Positions 9,572 to 18,365 of a stretch of DNA of 64,000 nt are shown in pieces. The first letter of the stretch is position 1. The number at the start of each line of letters is the position of its first letter. The DNA is from Streptomyces griseoviridis (GTDB lineage: Bacteria; Actinomycetota; Actinomycetes; Streptomycetales; Streptomycetaceae): assembly GCF_005222485.1 (NCBI RefSeq), contig NZ_CP029078.1, positions 8,619,501 to 8,683,500 on the forward strand, read 5' to 3'. Below the pieces are notes generated by a model. That model was given only the letters and a program-made list of their open reading frames with translations. It did no database searches and had not been told where the DNA came from. The position numbers and the translations under genes were made by a program.

Positions 9572-10455
9572 GCGGCGGCCTCCGGGCCCGCTCCTGACAG
9601 CAGGGAGGTGAGCGTGTCGACGGCCGAGGCGAGGTCGTCGCGCAGCCGCCGCAGCCGGGCCGCGTCGATCTCAGCGTCCGGTCCGACGATCGTCACCGCG
9701 CACACCGGCGCCCCCGCGACCGGCACCACGGCCCGGCTGACGGAGGCGACGAACCGGTCGTTGCGCCCGTGCTCCACGGCGAAGCCGTCCGCCTCGACGC
9801 GCCCCAGGTCGGCCAGCAGCCCTCCGTCACCGTCCAGCGGATGCCCCGCCTCCCGGGCGGCGTCGAGATAGGGGCCGCGGGCCTCCGGCGGCAGCGCGGC
9901 CACCAGGGCGAGCGGACCCGCGAACCGGTGCACGGGCAGCGCCTCGCCGAGCAGGGTGCTGATCATCGCGAGCCGGTCGGGCCGGATCACGTCCACCACC
10001 CGGGAACCGGCGCGCTCCAGGACCTGGAGGTTGACCATCAGACCGGTGTGCCCCGACAGCTCCGTCAGCACCGGACGGGCCAGCGAGGCAAGCGAGTTGT
10101 GCGTGGCCCGCGCCGACAGGAGCAGGACGGCGGTGCCGGGCAGATAGCGGTCGTCGGCGCGCAGCACCCAGCCCCTGCGGACCAGGTCGAGGAGGATGCG
10201 GTAGGCGGTGGCCCGGTGCAGCCCGACCTCGTCGGCGAGATCGGTGAGCCGGGGCGGCCGTGCCGCCCTGCCGACCGCCTCCACCAGATCGAGCGCCTTG
10301 TCGACGGCCGTACGCGCGGCCCGCGGCGGCTCCTCGACGGCGGTGCGCGCCGCCCGGGACCCGCTGTCCGCGGCGGTGCCTGGCACCGGGGACTCCTTGT
10401 TCTCGGCGTTCTCGGCGTTCTCGGCGTTCTCGGCCGTGCGGAGCGCCTGCGGCAT
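9568..10455 (-). CDS. IclR-family transcriptional regulator
   Basis: The 295-residue protein has a winged helix-turn-helix (KALDLVEAVGRAARPPRLTDLADEVGLHRATAYRIL) followed by a GAF-like effector domain ending in the family's IVGPDAEID segment. The N-terminus carries an Ala-Glu-Asn triplet repeated four times, encoded by a perfect 9-base DNA repeat. ATG 10455 is used because GGGAAGGG lies just upstream; a TTG five codons earlier would include the ribosome site. It is co-transcribed with the cyclodeaminase gene and divergent from the amidohydrolase-dipeptidase pair, making it the likely controller of both arms. Confidence 0.88.
   Translation of the reverse strand: MPQALRTAENAENAENAENKESPVPGTAADSGSRAARTAVEEPPRAARTAVDKALDLVEAVGRAARPPRLTDLADEVGLHRATAYRILLDLVRRGWVLRADDRYLPGTAVLLLSARATHNSLASLARPVLTELSGHTGLMVNLQVLERAGSRVVDVIRPDRLAMISTLLGEALPVHRFAGPLALVAALPPEARGPYLDAAREAGHPLDGDGGLLADLGRVEADGFAVEHGRNDRFVASVSRAVVPVAGAPVCAVTIVGPDAEIDAARLRRLRDDLASAVDTLTSLLSGAGPEAAA
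10399..10434. repeat. Four perfect 9-bp tandem repeats inside the IclR gene
   Basis: GTTCTCGGC is repeated four times without a mismatch. It encodes the Glu-Asn-Ala run near the N-terminus of the IclR protein, upstream of the DNA-binding domain. As a multiple of three it can change in copy number without frameshift. Confidence 0.9.
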
Positions 10456-10547
10456 CGCAACCCTTCCCAAGCTGTGCGCGGAGCGTCCCGACGGGGCTCA
10501 CGGCGGGGCGTTCCGCAGGTCGGGATCCGAGGGTAGGGTACCGCTTG

Positions 10548-10562
10548 TTTCGCAGAACGAGA
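10548..10562. promoter_or_regulatory. Imperfect palindrome, possible IclR operator
   Basis: TTTCGCAGAACGAGA has TTTCG and CGAGA arms around five bases, one mismatch from a perfect TTTCG-N5-CGAAA site. That 15-base layout is common among IclR-family operators. It lies between the divergent IclR and amidohydrolase genes. A weaker TGTTG/CAACA repeat follows at 10564-10585. Confidence 0.4.
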
Positions 10563-10693
10563 GTGTTGTTACCCACAGTGCAACAGATCGCGTCTCTGCC
10601 TCCTGCCCGCCGCGCGACACCTCCGGAGTGGTGACCTTGACGACCGACAGTGCCGGGGCGGCGACCCCGTACGCGCCAGGCGAGAGGGGAGCG

Positions 10694-11944
10694 GTGGTGG
10701 TCTACCGGGGAGCCACCCTCTTCGACGGGACCGGCGCCCCGCCCCGCCCCGCGACCTCGATCGTCGTCGACGGACCGGTGATCCGCGCCGTCGTGCCCGA
10801 CGGCGACCCGGCCGCCGCCGTCGACGGCGCCGAAGTCGTCGATCTCACCGGCCGGTTCGTCACCCCCGGGCTGATCGACGCCCACCAGCACCTCGCCACG
10901 CCGCCCGACCGGCCGGCCGCCGAGGCCGTGCTGCGCCGCCTCGCGCACAGCGGAGTCACCGGCGTACGGGACATGGCCGACGACCTCAGGCAGATCGGCG
11001 ACCTCGCGCGCGCCGCGCTGGTGGGGGAGATCGCCGCCCCCGACATCCACTACGCGGCGCTCATGGCGGGCCCCGGATTCTTCGACGACCCCCGCACCCA
11101 CCAGGTCACCCGGGGCGCGGTGCCCGGCGAGGTCCCGTGGATGCAGGCCGTCACCGACACGACCGACCTGCCGATCGCGGTGGCCCTGGCCCGCGGCACC
11201 CACGCGGCGGCCATCAAGGTGTACGCCGACCTGGAGGCGCCCCTCGTCGCCGCCGTCACCGCCGAGGCGCACCGGCAGTCCATCCCGGTCTGGGCGCACG
11301 CCGCGGTCTTCCCCGCCACCCCGGGACAGGTCGTCGCGGCCGGCGTGGACACCGTCTCGCACGTCACCCTGCTCGCCCACGAGACGGCGACCCGCCCGCT
11401 GACCAGCTACCGGGACAAGCCGCCCGTCGACCACGCGAGCCTGGTCACCGGCGCCGACGGACGGCTCGACGCGCTGTTCGCCCGGATGCGGGAACAGGGC
11501 GTCGTCCTGGACGCCACCGCCTCGCTCTGGTCGTCCGCCGAACTCGCCGGGGACGAACGGGCCGACGCCAACACCGAGTTGGCCGTCGCCCTCACCGCGC
11601 AGGCGCACCGCGCGGGGGTGGAGCTGGCCACCGGCACCGACTACGAGACGCCGCCGGGCGACCCGTTCCCGGCCCTCTACGACGAACTCGCCTTCCTGGT
11701 GCGGCGATGCGGCATCCCGGAACGGGACGTGCTGCGGTCCGCGACCCTCGTCGGCGCCCGCAGCGCGGGCGTCGGCCACCTCACCGGCAGCGTCGAACCC
11801 GGCAAACTGGCCGACCTCGCGGTCTTCACGCGCGACCCGCTCGCCGACATCGGCCACCTGCGCACCATCACCCTGACCGTCAAGCGTGGCCGTCGCCTGG
11901 CGCGCGCCGACTACTCCACCGACCTTCCCCGGGAGACCCGTTGA
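10694..11944 (+). CDS. Metal-dependent amidohydrolase (imidazolonepropionase/prolidase-like)
   Basis: A TIM-barrel amidohydrolase with its metal ligands visible: HxH in DAHQHL, the strand IKVYAD with the lysine that is usually carbamylated, VWAHAA and SHVTLL histidines, and the aspartate of TGTDYETP. It starts with VVVYRGATLFDGTG and ends with the composite sandwich segment VEPGKLADLAVF. Relatives hydrolyse cyclic amides or Xaa-Pro dipeptides. Start is uncertain: GTG 10694 (or 10697) follows AGGGGAG and gives a family-like N-terminus, while TTG 10637 and GTG 10631 are longer in-frame options. TTGA overlap joins it to the dipeptidase gene. Confidence 0.85.
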   Translation: MVVYRGATLFDGTGAPPRPATSIVVDGPVIRAVVPDGDPAAAVDGAEVVDLTGRFVTPGLIDAHQHLATPPDRPAAEAVLRRLAHSGVTGVRDMADDLRQIGDLARAALVGEIAAPDIHYAALMAGPGFFDDPRTHQVTRGAVPGEVPWMQAVTDTTDLPIAVALARGTHAAAIKVYADLEAPLVAAVTAEAHRQSIPVWAHAAVFPATPGQVVAAGVDTVSHVTLLAHETATRPLTSYRDKPPVDHASLVTGADGRLDALFARMREQGVVLDATASLWSSAELAGDERADANTELAVALTAQAHRAGVELATGTDYETPPGDPFPALYDELAFLVRRCGIPERDVLRSATLVGARSAGVGHLTGSVEPGKLADLAVFTRDPLADIGHLRTITLTVKRGRRLARADYSTDLPRETR

Positions 11945-13008
11945 CCGGCACGCCTCTGATCGTCAACGCCCTCGGGCAGCTCGACAACCCCAACTCCGCG
12001 CGCTCCGAGGCCGCCGCGGGCGACCTGAACCCGAGCGGCGAGCAGATCACCGTCGACGCGCGGACCCTGGCCGAGGCCCGCGCCTCCGGTCTCACCGCCG
12101 TCAACATCACCCTCGGCTATGTGATGGGCGACCTGGAGCCCTACGAGCACACCCTGCACGAGATCGACGTCTGGGACGACGTCGTCGCCCGCCACCCGGA
12201 CGACCTCCTGAAGGTCACCACCGTCGAGGACATCCGCACGGCGGCCCGGGACGGGCGCGTCGGCGTCATCTACGGCTTCCAGAACGCGGAGGCCGTCGGG
12301 GACGACGCGGGCCGCGTCGCCACCTTCGCCGAACGCGGCGTGCGCGTCGTGCAGTTGACGTACAACCAGGCCAACCGGCTGGGCGGCGGCTCGATGGCGC
12401 CGGGTGACACCCCGCTCACCGCGTTCGGGCGCGAGGTGGTCGAGGCGCTCAACGACCGGCACCTCATGGTCGATCTCTCGCACAGCGGCGAACGGACCTG
12501 CCTCGACGCGGCCGTCCACTCCCGCGCGCCGATCTCCGTCAACCACACCGGGTGCCGCGCGCTCACCGACCTGCCGCGCAACAAGACCGACGAGGAGCTG
12601 CGCCTGGTCGCCTCCCGGGGCGGGTTCGTCGGCGTCTACTTCATGCCGTTCCTCAACCCCACCGGGCACGCGCGCGCCGCCGACGTGGTCGAGCACCTCG
12701 CGCACGCCGTGAACGTCTGCGGGGAGGACCACGTCGGCATCGGCACCGACGGCCCGGTCACCGCCATCGACGATCTCGACGCCTACCGGGAGCGGCTCGC
12801 CGAGCATGTGGCGAAGCGGCGGGAGGCCGGGGTGTCGGCGGCCGGTGAGCGGGCGGACACCTTCCCCTTCGTCGTCGATCTGCGGGGCGTGGACCAGTTC
12901 CGCGAGCTGATCCGGCTGCTGGAGCGGCGCGGCTTCTCGTCCGGGCGGATCGAGAAGATCATGGGCCGCAACTTCGTCGACTACGCGGCCCGCGTCTGGG
13001 AGGCGTAG
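11941..13008 (+). CDS. M19 membrane-dipeptidase-family hydrolase with altered metal site
   Basis: This 355-residue protein matches renal dipeptidase (M19) in order: VDLSHSGERTCLDAA, PISVNHTGCRALTDLPRN, GFVGVYFMPF, and VGIGTDG. It begins at TTG 11941, overlapping the previous stop, with GGGAG upstream. The N-terminal HxD zinc pair expected near residue 12 is not seen (NALGQLDNPN stands there), and the bridging Glu of the family appears as Gln in YGFQNAEAVG. It may therefore belong to an M19 subgroup with a changed or single metal. Coupling with the amidohydrolase suggests sequential breakdown of a peptide-like or cyclic substrate. Confidence 0.82.
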   Translation: MTGTPLIVNALGQLDNPNSARSEAAAGDLNPSGEQITVDARTLAEARASGLTAVNITLGYVMGDLEPYEHTLHEIDVWDDVVARHPDDLLKVTTVEDIRTAARDGRVGVIYGFQNAEAVGDDAGRVATFAERGVRVVQLTYNQANRLGGGSMAPGDTPLTAFGREVVEALNDRHLMVDLSHSGERTCLDAAVHSRAPISVNHTGCRALTDLPRNKTDEELRLVASRGGFVGVYFMPFLNPTGHARAADVVEHLAHAVNVCGEDHVGIGTDGPVTAIDDLDAYRERLAEHVAKRREAGVSAAGERADTFPFVVDLRGVDQFRELIRLLERRGFSSGRIEKIMGRNFVDYAARVWEA

Positions 13009-13333
13009 CCACCCCCGGGGCCGCCCTCGCCCTCGCCCGCCCCCGCATGCCCCCGAACGGCTCCGAGGTGGGGAAGATTTTGCCGTGGCCTGTTCCCGCC
13101 GACGCGCGCATGGTGGGAAGGGTGCGGCGGGTTTCGCGTAGACCAAATGAGGCCGGAAAAGGCGGTCGCGGCGGCCCGGTCGTGTTACGTCCGTGTTGAC
13201 CGGCCCGAGCGGCGGGCGCATCCTCGCATGTAGTTGGCAGTTACACCTTGTTTGTTCGCGAGATCCGTCTCACGCAGGAGAAACAGCAGGTGGGAGCGGT
13301 GACCGCGGGCAGACCTGGCGCGGGAGGCAATGC
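13009..13333 (+). other. Gap between dipeptidase and asparagine synthase genes
   Basis: No convincing gene. The last 140 bases are less GC-rich than the surroundings and probably hold the promoter of the asparagine synthase gene: a TTGACC stands at 13196-13201, but no -10 box at good spacing is obvious. A GGGAGG ribosome site ends the gap at 13322-13327. Confidence 0.4.
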
Positions 13334-15175
13334 ATGTGCGGCATCACCGGCTGGATCTCCTTCGACCGCGACCTGCGCTCCGAGGCCGCCACATTGGATG
13401 CGATGACCGAGACGATGTCCTGCCGGGGCCCCGACGACCGCGGCACCTGGGTCCAGGGCCACGCCGCCCTCGGGCACCGCAGGCTCGCGATCATCGACCT
13501 GCCCGGCGGCCGGCAGCCGATGAGCGCCGAGACGCCGCACGGGACCGTCGCCCTCGTCTACTCGGGGGAGACCTACAACTTCGGTGAGCTGCGCCGCGAA
13601 CTCAGCGGCCGTGGCCACCGGTTCACCACCGACTCCGACACCGAGGTGGTCCTGCGCGGCTACCTCGAATGGGGCGACCGGATCGCCGAACGCCTCAACG
13701 GCATGTACGCGTTCGCCGTCTGGGACGGCCGCCGCGACCAACTCGTCATGATCCGCGACCGGATGGGCATCAAGCCCTTCTACTACCGCCCCACCGCCGA
13801 CGGCGTCCTCTTCGGCTCCGAACCCAAGGCGATCCTCGCCAACCCGCTGGCCCCCGCCCGGATCACCGCGGACGGCCTGCGCGAACTGTTCACCATGGTC
13901 AAAACCCCCGGCCACGCCGTCTGGGACGGCATCGCCGAGGTCGAACCCGGCACCGTCGTCACCGTCGACCGCGCCGGAACGCACCGGCGTGTCTACTGGC
14001 AGCTGGAGACCCGGCCGCACACCGACGACCGCGACACCACCATCGCCACCGTCCGCTCCCTCCTCGACGACATCGTGCGCCGCCAACTGATCGCCGACGT
14101 CCCCCGCTGCACCCTGCTCTCCGGCGGCCTCGACTCCTCCGCCATGACCGCCATCGCCGCCCGCCAACTCGGCGCGCACGGCGAGAAGGTGCGCAGCTTC
14201 GCCGTCGACTTCGTCGGCCAGACCGACCGGTTCGTCGCCGACGAACTGCGCGGCACCCCCGACACCCCGTTCGTCCACGACGTCGCCCGCACCGCGCACA
14301 CCGACCACCAGGACATCGTCCTGGACGCCCAGGCCCTCGCCGACCCCGACATCCGCGCCAAGGTGATCAGGGCCCGCGACCTGCCCACCGGGTTCGGCGA
14401 CATGGACGCCTCGCTGTACCTGCTGTTCCGGGCCATCCGGGACCAATCCACCGTCGCCCTGTCCGGCGAGTCGGCCGACGAGGTCTTCGGCGGCTACCTC
14501 CAGTTCTTCGACGAGGAGGCCCGCCGCGGCGAGACCTTCCCCTGGCTCGTCCACTTCGGCCGCCACTTCGGCGACGACGCCGAGGTGCTGCGCCCCGACC
14601 TGCTCACCACCCTCGACCTGGACGGCTACGTCGCCGACAGCTACCGCTCCGCCATTGCCCCGATCCGCCGCCTCGACGGCGAGAGCGACTTCGAGTACCG
14701 GATGCGGCGCATCTGCAACCTGCACCTCACCCGGTTCGTGCGGGTGCTGCTCGACCGCAAGGACCGCGCGAGCATGGCCGTCGGCCTTGAGGTCCGGGTG
14801 CCGTTCTGCGACCACCGGCTCGTCGAGTACGTCTACAACACCCCGTGGGCGCTGAAGTCCTTCGACGGCCGGGAGAAGAGCCTGCTCAGGGAGGCGACCG
14901 CCGACGTGCTCCCGCGGTCCGTCTACGACCGGGTCAAGAGCCCCTACCCCTCCACCCAGGACCCCAAGTACGCGGCGGCGCTCCAGGACCAGGCGCGGGA
15001 GCTGCTCGCGAACCCCTCCCACCCGGTCTTCGACCTCGTCGACCGGGACCGGCTGCACCGCTTCGCCCACCGCGAGCTGCCCGTGCACACCCAGGCCGAC
15101 CGGCGCGGCCTGGAACGCGCGCTCGACCTCGCGGTCTGGCTCGACCTGTACCGCCCGGAGATACAACTCGCCTGA
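13334..15175 (+). CDS. asnB: Glutamine-hydrolysing asparagine synthase
   Basis: 613 residues in two classic domains. The N-terminal Ntn glutaminase begins Met-Cys-Gly-Ile-Thr-Gly, so that Cys2 becomes the nucleophile after Met removal; CRGPDDRG and LGHRRLAIIDL are diagnostic. The C-terminal synthetase domain has the PP-loop SGGLDSS for ATP pyrophosphatase chemistry, then LSGESADEVFGGY and GLEVRVPFCDHRLVEY. The reaction makes asparagine from aspartate, ATP and glutamine-derived ammonia. ATG 13334 is fixed by the catalytic Cys2 and GGGAGG. It stands alone, so a housekeeping role is likeliest; homologues also act as amide-forming enzymes in secondary metabolism. Confidence 0.93.
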   Translation: MCGITGWISFDRDLRSEAATLDAMTETMSCRGPDDRGTWVQGHAALGHRRLAIIDLPGGRQPMSAETPHGTVALVYSGETYNFGELRRELSGRGHRFTTDSDTEVVLRGYLEWGDRIAERLNGMYAFAVWDGRRDQLVMIRDRMGIKPFYYRPTADGVLFGSEPKAILANPLAPARITADGLRELFTMVKTPGHAVWDGIAEVEPGTVVTVDRAGTHRRVYWQLETRPHTDDRDTTIATVRSLLDDIVRRQLIADVPRCTLLSGGLDSSAMTAIAARQLGAHGEKVRSFAVDFVGQTDRFVADELRGTPDTPFVHDVARTAHTDHQDIVLDAQALADPDIRAKVIRARDLPTGFGDMDASLYLLFRAIRDQSTVALSGESADEVFGGYLQFFDEEARRGETFPWLVHFGRHFGDDAEVLRPDLLTTLDLDGYVADSYRSAIAPIRRLDGESDFEYRMRRICNLHLTRFVRVLLDRKDRASMAVGLEVRVPFCDHRLVEYVYNTPWALKSFDGREKSLLREATADVLPRSVYDRVKSPYPSTQDPKYAAALQDQARELLANPSHPVFDLVDRDRLHRFAHRELPVHTQADRRGLERALDLAVWLDLYRPEIQLA

Positions 15176-15191
15176 GCGGCAGCGGAGTTCG

Positions 15192-15237
15192 GGGCGCGGG
15201 CCGGTGAACCCGCCGTCTCCCGCGCCCTGTCGGCCGG
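15192..15237. terminator. Stem-loop between convergent genes
   Basis: GGGCGCGGG pairs perfectly with CCCGCGCCC across a 28-base loop, directly between the convergent asnB and symporter genes. It has no T-run, so its use as a bidirectional terminator is inferred. Confidence 0.4.
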
Positions 15238-15242
15238 TCCGA

Positions 15243-16868
15243 TCACCTCGTCGGGCCCTTGGGCGCCGGTTTGGCGGGCCCCGCGAGCAGCAGGTGCTCC
15301 AGCGCCTCGAAGCGCCCGTCGGCCCGGTCGCCCGAGCGGCGCGCGGTGAACAGGGTGGTGAGCCAGCCGGCCAGGAACCCCGCGGGCACGGAGGCGAGGG
15401 CGGTGGTGTTGAAGGGGAACCAGTCGAAGTGGGCGTCGGGGAACGCGGAGAGCGGGCTGCCGGAGACGAGGCTCGTCCCCGTCATCAGGACCAGCACGCT
15501 GAGGGTGCCGACGACGAGGGTGGCCAGCAGTCCGGCGCGGGTGTAGCGGCGCCAGAAGAGGCTGTAGAGGAGCGCGGGCGCGATCGCGGAGGCGCCCAGG
15601 CAGAAGGAGACGGTGGCCAGCGGTTGCAGGCTGCGGTGCTGGGCGAGGACCGCGAGCAGGATGACGGGGACCCCGACCGCCAGGGCGCAGACCCGGGCCA
15701 GGGTGAGTTCGCGGGCCGGCGCGAGCGGGGTGCGGCGGCCCGCGGTGAGATCGTGGGCGAGGGTGTTGGCGCAGGCCAGTGTCATGCTGGCGACGGAGGC
15801 CAGCAGGGTGAGGAAGACCGCGGTGGTGACCGTCGCGAACAGCAGGCTCTCCGCGCGGGACATGTCGCCGCCGAACGCGGCCCGCGCGCCCAGGAGATAG
15901 GCGGTGCTGCCGTGCGGGTCGGCGCCCGCGATCCGCTCCCGGCCCAGGAGCGCCATGGCGCCCGTGCACACGAGGGTCAGCAGCAGGACGAACAGCGCGA
16001 CGGACGAGACGGCCCAGGACATCGCCCGGCGCACCTGCCGGGGTGTGCCGGCCGTGTACATGCGCATCGTGACGTGCGGGAGGCAGGCGCCGCCGAGCAC
16101 GATGGCGAGTTGGGTGCTCGCCATGTCGAGCGCCGGGTACGGCCCGCGCGCGTACTGAAGGCCCCAGGTGAGATAGCCGGGCCCGGCGCCGCTCTGCCGG
16201 GCGGCGGTGTGGAAGAGGGCCTGCGGGCTCCAGCCGAAGGAGTGCAGGACCAGGACGGTGACGACGAGCCCCGAGCCCAGCAGCACCACGGTCTTGATGA
16301 TCTGGATGAGCGCCGTGCCGCGCATGCCGCCCAGGGCCGCGTAGCTGATCATCAGGGCTCCCGCGCCGACCACGCAGCCGTTCTTCATCGTGCTGTCGGA
16401 GAACCCCAGTACGAACGCGAGGAGTTGGCCGACTCCGGCGAGCTGCACGACCATCATCGGCACGAGCGAGGCGAGCGTGACGAGGCAGGCGGTGATCCGC
16501 ACCGCGCGTCCCGGCCTGCGCCGGGCGAGGACGTCCCCCATGGTGAACTTGCCGGTGTTGTGCAGGGGTTCGGCCAGCACGAACATCAGCAGCATCAGCG
16601 AGAGCAGGGTGCTCAGGGCGAGCACGATGCCGTCGTAGCCGCAGAGCGCGATGATCCCGCCGACGGTCAGGACGGTGGCGGCCGATATGTAGTCCCCGGC
16701 CACGGCGAGCCCGTTGCGCAGCGGCGACAGCGTCCGGTAGCCGGTGTAGAAGTCGTCGAGGTCGTCGCCCGCGGGCCCGGTCAGCACGCACAGCAGCAGG
16801 GTGACGGCGACGACGGAGCAGAACGCGACGAGGGACCAGGACTGGGCGGCCGGGCTGAACCCGGTCAC
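15243..16868 (-). CDS. Sodium:solute symporter (SSS family), acetate-permease-like
   Basis: 541 residues forming about 13 hydrophobic segments. TGYRTLSPLRNGLAVAGDYISAATVL and GYDGIVLALSTLLSLMLLMF match the start of ActP-type cation/acetate symporters, and the ending with long cytoplasmic tail is also typical. It overlaps the upstream DUF485 gene by four bases, the arrangement known for the acetate permease ActP with YjcH. Substrate is probably a short organic acid such as acetate, propionate or pyruvate; the sequence alone does not settle it. The protein acts in the cytoplasmic membrane. Confidence 0.88.
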   Translation of the reverse strand: MTGFSPAAQSWSLVAFCSVVAVTLLLCVLTGPAGDDLDDFYTGYRTLSPLRNGLAVAGDYISAATVLTVGGIIALCGYDGIVLALSTLLSLMLLMFVLAEPLHNTGKFTMGDVLARRRPGRAVRITACLVTLASLVPMMVVQLAGVGQLLAFVLGFSDSTMKNGCVVGAGALMISYAALGGMRGTALIQIIKTVVLLGSGLVVTVLVLHSFGWSPQALFHTAARQSGAGPGYLTWGLQYARGPYPALDMASTQLAIVLGGACLPHVTMRMYTAGTPRQVRRAMSWAVSSVALFVLLLTLVCTGAMALLGRERIAGADPHGSTAYLLGARAAFGGDMSRAESLLFATVTTAVFLTLLASVASMTLACANTLAHDLTAGRRTPLAPARELTLARVCALAVGVPVILLAVLAQHRSLQPLATVSFCLGASAIAPALLYSLFWRRYTRAGLLATLVVGTLSVLVLMTGTSLVSGSPLSAFPDAHFDWFPFNTTALASVPAGFLAGWLTTLFTARRSGDRADGRFEALEHLLLAGPAKPAPKGPTR

Positions 16869-17320
16869 GACGGGCGCCCCGCGGCCTGGGTGTCATGGGC
16901 GTCCTGGCGGTCGTACCCGCGGGCTCGACGCGCCAGCGGGTCCACGTAGCGGCGCGCGGTCCACTCGTAGAGGAGCACGGCCAGCCAGGTCACGGGCAGT
17001 TGGACCAGGGCGAGCAGCAGGCCGGTGGGCAGCCCGCCGGGCGCGGGCCTGGTCATCAGCGAGGGGACCTCGACGGTCAGCACCAGGAAGAGGGCGAACG
17101 GTGCCACCGCGATGAAGGCGGCCACCCGGCGCTGGCGCCGCCCGGCCCGCCGCAGCAGCCGCAGCGTGCGGTGCGGCCCGTCGTGCACGGCGGCCGTCCG
17201 CGGCGCGGGTTCCGCCTGGCCGTCGGACGACCAGGCGGGCGTGCGGCGGGCCGGTACGGGGGAGAGGGGATGCCCCTGCTCGGGGAGGACGGGGGGTAAG
17301 TCGGAGCTGTCGTGGGGCAT
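16865..17320 (-). CDS. DUF485 membrane protein, partner of the SSS symporter
   Basis: A 151-residue protein with a proline-rich cytoplasmic N-terminus and two membrane helices (about 67-85 and 98-118) joined by EVPSLMTRPAPGG, ending in WTARRYVDPLARRARGYDR. This layout is that of DUF485/YjcH proteins, which almost always precede an ActP-type symporter. The ATGA overlap with the symporter start shows translational coupling. A helper role in assembly or regulation of the permease is inferred. Confidence 0.8.
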   Translation of the reverse strand: MPHDSSDLPPVLPEQGHPLSPVPARRTPAWSSDGQAEPAPRTAAVHDGPHRTLRLLRRAGRRQRRVAAFIAVAPFALFLVLTVEVPSLMTRPAPGGLPTGLLLALVQLPVTWLAVLLYEWTARRYVDPLARRARGYDRQDAHDTQAAGRPS

Positions 17321-17428
17321 CCCGGAATCTCCTGGCGGGACATGGGCCCGGAGTGACGACGGACCGCGTGACGACGGGGGAGCGGTTCGGCTGATCGCAC
17401 GCTATGCGGCCCGAGCGCCGCGCGCAGC

Positions 17429-17443
17429 GAGTTCCGCGAACTC
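17429..17443. promoter_or_regulatory. GAGTTC-CGC-GAACTC palindrome upstream of the symporter operon
   Basis: A perfect six-base inverted repeat with a three-base centre, about 110 bases upstream of the DUF485 start. It could bind a dimeric regulator; no matching regulator gene lies nearby. Confidence 0.35.
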
Positions 17444-17581
17444 CCTGGTCGAAACCTTTTACCGCCCTGACCTCGGATGTTGTTTCTGTGACCGACGGTA
17501 ACCGGACGCACGGGAGAGACGCGTGGGACCGGATTCCCGTACTCCGCGCCCCGATCGGGCGACCGGATCAGGACAGCGGGA

Positions 17582-17625
17582 AACGGTGCGGGGGGTGGGC
17601 GATCCGCCCCACCCCCCGCACCGTT
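17582..17625 (-). terminator. Strong terminator of the fasciclin gene
   Basis: An 18-base perfect stem (left arm starting AACGGTGCGG) with an eight-base loop lies 17 bases past the fasciclin stop codon. The absence of a long T-run is usual in high-GC actinomycetes. Confidence 0.8.
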
Positions 17626-17641
17626 CCCCCGTCACGCTCCG

Positions 17642-18301
17642 TCAGCTGGCGGGCATCAGGACGCTGTCGATGATGTAGACGTTGGCGTTGGCGGTCTTGA
17701 CGTTGCCGCAGACCACCTTCGCCGAGCCGTTGACGGTGTAGGACTCACCGGAGCCGGCCGTGGTCAGCTTGCCCTTCTCCAGCGTGGTGAAGGAGCCCTT
17801 CTCCAGCTCCTTCGGGGTCAGCTTCTGGCCGACGACGTGGTACGTGAGGATCTTGGTCAGCTCGGCCTTGTCGTTGAGGACCTTGTCGAGGGTGGCCTTC
17901 GGGATCTTCGCGAACGCCTCGTTGGTCGGCGCGAACACCGTGATGTTCTGCGCGTTGTTCAGGGTGTCGACCAGACCGGCCTTCTTCACTGCGGAGACCA
18001 GCGTCGACAGCGCGGGGTTGTTGGAGGCGGCCGTCGCGACCGGGTCCTTGGCCATGCCGTCGAAGGAACCGGCACCGCTCTTGGGCACCGACCCACAGGC
18101 GGTGCCGAACGGCTCGTCCACCGAGGCGGTGCTGCCCGAGCCGGTCATGCCCTCTTCCGACGCGGTGGCCGACGCCGACGCCTTCGACGAGGAGTCCGAC
18201 GACGCGGAGTCGCTGCTCTGGCCCGAGCAGGCGCTGAGCGCCAGCGGGAGCACGGCCGCGGCGGCCAGGGTGACAGCGGTGCGACGGATACGGGTGTTCA
18301 T
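17642..18301 (-). CDS. Fasciclin (FAS1) domain lipoprotein
   Basis: 219 residues. The signal peptide ends in a lipobox LSAC with Cys25, followed by a Ser-rich linker, so the protein should be lipid-anchored on the outer face of the membrane. A FAS1 domain covers about residues 88-217, with NITVFAPTNEAF and ILTYHVVGQKLTP, the two conserved blocks of the fold. Mycobacterial Mpt70/Mpt83 are relatives. It lies downstream of a molybdopterin oxidoreductase gene on the same strand and is closed by a strong hairpin. Function may be adhesion or a redox-linked envelope role; this is inference. Confidence 0.9.
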   Translation of the reverse strand: MNTRIRRTAVTLAAAAVLPLALSACSGQSSDSASSDSSSKASASATASEEGMTGSGSTASVDEPFGTACGSVPKSGAGSFDGMAKDPVATAASNNPALSTLVSAVKKAGLVDTLNNAQNITVFAPTNEAFAKIPKATLDKVLNDKAELTKILTYHVVGQKLTPKELEKGSFTTLEKGKLTTAGSGESYTVNGSAKVVCGNVKTANANVYIIDSVLMPAS

Positions 18302-18365
18302 TGTTTCTCCTGGTGATAGACGCGGCCGAGCCGCATTACATGGGGGAGGGAAGAGGTCTGTGGGG

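Larger units (their letters stand above)
17321..17641 (-). other. Gap holding a 15-bp palindrome and a terminator
   Basis: No gene is supported. The half next to the symporter operon should contain its promoter; the palindrome at 17429-17443 lies there. The other end carries the strong hairpin at 17582-17625. Confidence 0.5.

Noticed and set aside
12020..13221. Long minus-strand ORF across the M19 dipeptidase gene
   Set aside because: No domain or ribosome site; the plus strand carries conserved dipeptidase blocks throughout.
13241..15166. 641-codon minus-strand ORF opposite asnB
   Set aside because: Composition is that of an antisense shadow (Gly/Val/Asp runs), while asnB is complete on the plus strand.
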